From assembly GCF_902833645.1 (NCBI RefSeq), contig NZ_CADFGE010000004.1:186001-250000 (forward strand): DNA of 64,000 bases, given 5' to 3'. The notes beneath the pieces were generated by a model that was given only the letters and a program-made list of their open reading frames with translations, was not told where the DNA came from and made no database searches. Origin of the DNA: Paraburkholderia fungorum. Lineage in GTDB: Bacteria; Pseudomonadota; Gammaproteobacteria; Burkholderiales; Burkholderiaceae. This document shows positions 62,191 through 64,000 of the stretch, one piece after another (positions within the stretch are counted from its first letter, which is position 1; every line of letters starts with the position of its first letter). The position numbers and the translations under genes were made by a program.

Positions 62191-62840
62191 TGCTGCCGCT
62201 CGACTTTATCCCGCTTGCACAACAGTGCGCGCCGCAGATCTCTCTGTCGACGATGGCAGCGATCGTTCGGACCGAATCGGACTTCAATCCGTATGCGATC
62301 GGTGTCGTGCATGGCCGGCTTGCGCATCAGCCGGCCAGCGAAGACGAGGCCGTTGCGACGGTAAATGCGCTGGAGCGCGGCGGCTGGAATTTCAGTGTTG
62401 GGCTCGCGCAGGTGAACCGCTCCAACTGGCCGGCCTATGGACTGGGCGAGCGGAGCGCATTCGACCCGTGCCGCAACCTGGCTGCGGGCGCCGCAATTCT
62501 TCAGGGTTGCTTCGAGCTGGCGCGGCAGGCACGCGCGCGCGCATCGATCGATGCCCAGTCGGACCTTCGCGCAAGCCTGTCCTGTTACGCCAGCGGCGAC
62601 TTTTCGACCGGGTATCGGACGGGCTATGTGCAGCGCGTGGTCGGCAATGCCAGTGTCGCGCCGGCGTCGTCAACGTCTGTCGTCGTGCCGGCCATTGCTC
62701 CGATCCCTGTTGTCCCAATCGATTCTGACGTGCCGGAATCGCCGCGGCAATCCGGGGCGCTACACCACGGGTCGAATTCATCTGATATCTCGCCCGCGAC
62801 CTCGGGCGGCAATTCGGACGGTAGTGCCGTGGTGTTTTAG
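62190..62840 (+). CDS. virB1: VirB1-like lytic transglycosylase
   Basis: A 216-residue protein with the soluble lytic transglycosylase domain: STMAAIVRTESDFNPYAIGVV with catalytic Glu, ALERGGWNFSVGLAQVNRSNW, and DPCRNLAAGAAILQGC then SCYASGDFSTGY. A Ser/Pro-rich C-terminal tail follows. It opens the cell wall for the secretion channel. Start: ATG at 62190 in a TGATG junction with trbM; a GTG at 62187 is also possible. No signal peptide is seen in the frame shown. Confidence 0.9.
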   Translation: MLPLDFIPLAQQCAPQISLSTMAAIVRTESDFNPYAIGVVHGRLAHQPASEDEAVATVNALERGGWNFSVGLAQVNRSNWPAYGLGERSAFDPCRNLAAGAAILQGCFELARQARARASIDAQSDLRASLSCYASGDFSTGYRTGYVQRVVGNASVAPASSTSVVVPAIAPIPVVPIDSDVPESPRQSGALHHGSNSSDISPATSGGNSDGSAVVF

Positions 62841-62888
62841 TCCGCCCATCGGGAAGTAACAAAGTTTCGGAATGGAAAGGAGTTAATC

Positions 62889-63230
62889 ATGAAATTAGGA
62901 TTACTAATATTTGAGAAGCATAATAGTTTCACTCCAGACGATGGACGGCGTGCCCGAAGGGCAGCCCGATGGGTAACTGCGGCGGCCGTGGCACTGCTGG
63001 CTACGTCACCGGCGTGGGCGCAGCTTTCCCAGGTCAACACACTGCTGACCACGATCCAGACGACGCTGCTCGGCGTCGGCGGCGTGATCTGCTCGATCTC
63101 CATCATCTGGGCCGGCTTCCGGATGATGTTCCAGCACGCCCGCTTCGGCGATATCGCGAACGTGTTCATCGGCGGGCTCTTCGTTGGTTGCGCAACGGTG
63201 ATCGCCGGCATGCTGATTCCGACGAGCTGA
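62889..63230 (+). CDS. virB2: VirB2/TrbC-like pilin
   Basis: A 113-residue pilin precursor: a long basic signal peptide ending near ATSPAWAQ, then two hydrophobic helices (LLTTIQTTLLGVGGVICSISIIWAGF and FIGGLFVGCATVIAGMLI). It would form the conjugative pilus. AAAGGAGTTAATC precedes the ATG. Confidence 0.92.
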   Translation: MKLGLLIFEKHNSFTPDDGRRARRAARWVTAAAVALLATSPAWAQLSQVNTLLTTIQTTLLGVGGVICSISIIWAGFRMMFQHARFGDIANVFIGGLFVGCATVIAGMLIPTS

Positions 63231-63246
63231 TCAGGGAGCGCACACC

Positions 63247-63567
63247 ATGAATCCGCTCAAGGACCCCGTCTTCAAGGGTGCCACACGTCCCGCGATGATC
63301 TGGGGCGTGCCGCTCGTAGCCTTCCTGATGATCGGCGGCGGCATGCTGATCCCGGCCATCTGGGCGCTACTCGCGACTCCGCCTCTCGGCGTCGCGATCC
63401 TTTTCCTGATGATCCCGGTGTTTGTCGTGCTGCGCGTGATCACGCGCCACGACGACCAGCGCCTCGCGCAGTACCTGTTGCGCGCACGTATGGTGCTGCG
63501 CCAGGGCAACCGCCGCTTCTGGGGCGGGCATGCCTATGTGCCGGTCCGCCTCAAGAGGAGGGTGTGA
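63247..63567 (+). CDS. virB3: VirB3-like inner membrane protein
   Basis: A 106-residue protein with NPLKDPVFKGATRPAMIWGVPL, two membrane segments, and RVITRHDDQRLAQYLLRARMVLRQGNRRFWGG. This is the VirB3 pattern: N-terminal DP-F-G-TRP and C-terminal R-DD-R. It starts 16 bases after virB2 and ends one base before virB4. Confidence 0.92.
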   Translation: MNPLKDPVFKGATRPAMIWGVPLVAFLMIGGGMLIPAIWALLATPPLGVAILFLMIPVFVVLRVITRHDDQRLAQYLLRARMVLRQGNRRFWGGHAYVPVRLKRRV

Positions 63568-63568
63568 C

Positions 63569-64000
63569 ATGCCGGCCGAACCGCAACTCGTGGCCGTCGC
63601 CAACCGGGAAGTGCCACTCGCCGGCTACATCCCGTACTCGACGCATGTTACCGACCACGTCATCAAGACGCGCGAGGGCGACTACCTGCAGGTCTGGAAG
63701 CTCGCCGGCATCGCGTTTGAGGCGGCGGACCCGGCCGATATCCTCGCGCGGCATGACGGGTTCAACCAGTTCGTGCGGTGCTTGGCCGGCGGCCATGCGG
63801 CGCTGTGGTCGCATCGCCTGCGCAGGCGCGTGTCGGACCGCTTCCCGACGGAGTACCACAACCGCTTCTGCGAGGAGCTGGCCACGCGCTACTACGCGAG
63901 CTTCGCGGGCTACCGGATGATGGCCAACGAGCTGTACCTGACGCTGGTCTATCGGCCGAACCGTACCCGGCTCGGTCGTGTTTTCAGTCGCGCTGCGCGG
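63569..64000 (+). CDS. virB4: VirB4-like ATPase, 3'-truncated by the window edge
   Basis: 144 codons from the ATG at 63569 to the window end, all open. The N-terminal CagE/TrbE/VirB4 region is visible: REVPLAGYIPYSTHVTDHVIKTREGDYLQVWKLAGIAFEAADPADI, then LWSHRLRRRVS and the YYASFAGYRMMANELYLTLVYRP block. The Walker motifs would come later. It powers the secretion channel. RBS AAGAGGAGGGTG overlaps the end of virB3. Confidence 0.93.
   Translation, partial: MPAEPQLVAVANREVPLAGYIPYSTHVTDHVIKTREGDYLQVWKLAGIAFEAADPADILARHDGFNQFVRCLAGGHAALWSHRLRRRVSDRFPTEYHNRFCEELATRYYASFAGYRMMANELYLTLVYRPNRTRLGRVFSRAAR

Overview
The window looks like GC-rich chromosomal DNA of a Burkholderiales bacterium, most likely Paraburkholderia or Burkholderia. 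The gene families point that way: RhlE, a DgoD/DgoR pair, Tat-exported PlcN-type phospholipase C, CopC-CopD, Burkholderia-type porins and many LysR/MFS genes. The assignment rests on gene content only; no database search was made.

Bases 1 to about 24130 are ordinary backbone. In order: the end of a gamma-glutamyltransferase, an MHS-type transporter, a ferritin-like diiron protein, a split-barrel flavin protein, RhlE helicase, hemolysin III, two multihaem cytochromes c, CopC-CopD, two small proteins, galactonate-type dehydratase DgoD with its transporter and a divergent GntR regulator, a DHA2 efflux pump with a divergent MarR regulator, a LysR regulator, a secreted phosphodiesterase/small lipoprotein/phospholipase C group, and a small secreted protein.

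At 24137-24180 the 3' half of a tRNA-Met(CAU) gene stands alone beside a tyrosine recombinase (24388-25725). From there to the end of the window the DNA reads as an integrated, probably conjugative element. Its far end in the window holds an AlpA regulator and the start of a type IV secretion operon (TrbM, VirB1, VirB2, VirB3, VirB4), which runs off the edge.

The cargo between integrase and secretion genes is mainly catabolic. Module A (26.2-39.6 kb) has a styrene/indole-monooxygenase-like flavoprotein with flavin reductase and SDR, an oxygenase reductase and Rieske ferredoxin, a SemiSWEET, an acetamidase/formamidase-like hydrolase, a lone Rieske oxygenase alpha subunit, a SnoaL-like protein, a porin, an NCS1-type permease, and a split two-component system whose sensor kinase is frameshifted. 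Three of its promoter regions share a palindrome of the form TANGTG-N4-CANNTA. I infer a pathway for an indole-like or other N-heteroaromatic compound; I do not recognise it as a described cluster. Module B (40.6-48.2 kb) is an aniline dioxygenase operon of the tdn/atd type (gamma-glutamylanilide synthetase, amidotransferase, dioxygenase large and small subunits, reductase) with a LysR regulator and porin. Module C (48.6-53.2 kb) is the catechol ortho-cleavage set catR / catB-catC-catA-pcaD. B and C together would take aniline to 3-oxoadipate.

Directly behind pcaD, in the same direction, are two overlapping dynamin-like GTPase genes, an unexpected partner for a catabolic operon. They are followed by an ArgP-like LysR gene, a permease/membrane desaturase pair and an ACT-domain protein. 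The least explained parts of the window are module A and the GTPase pair.
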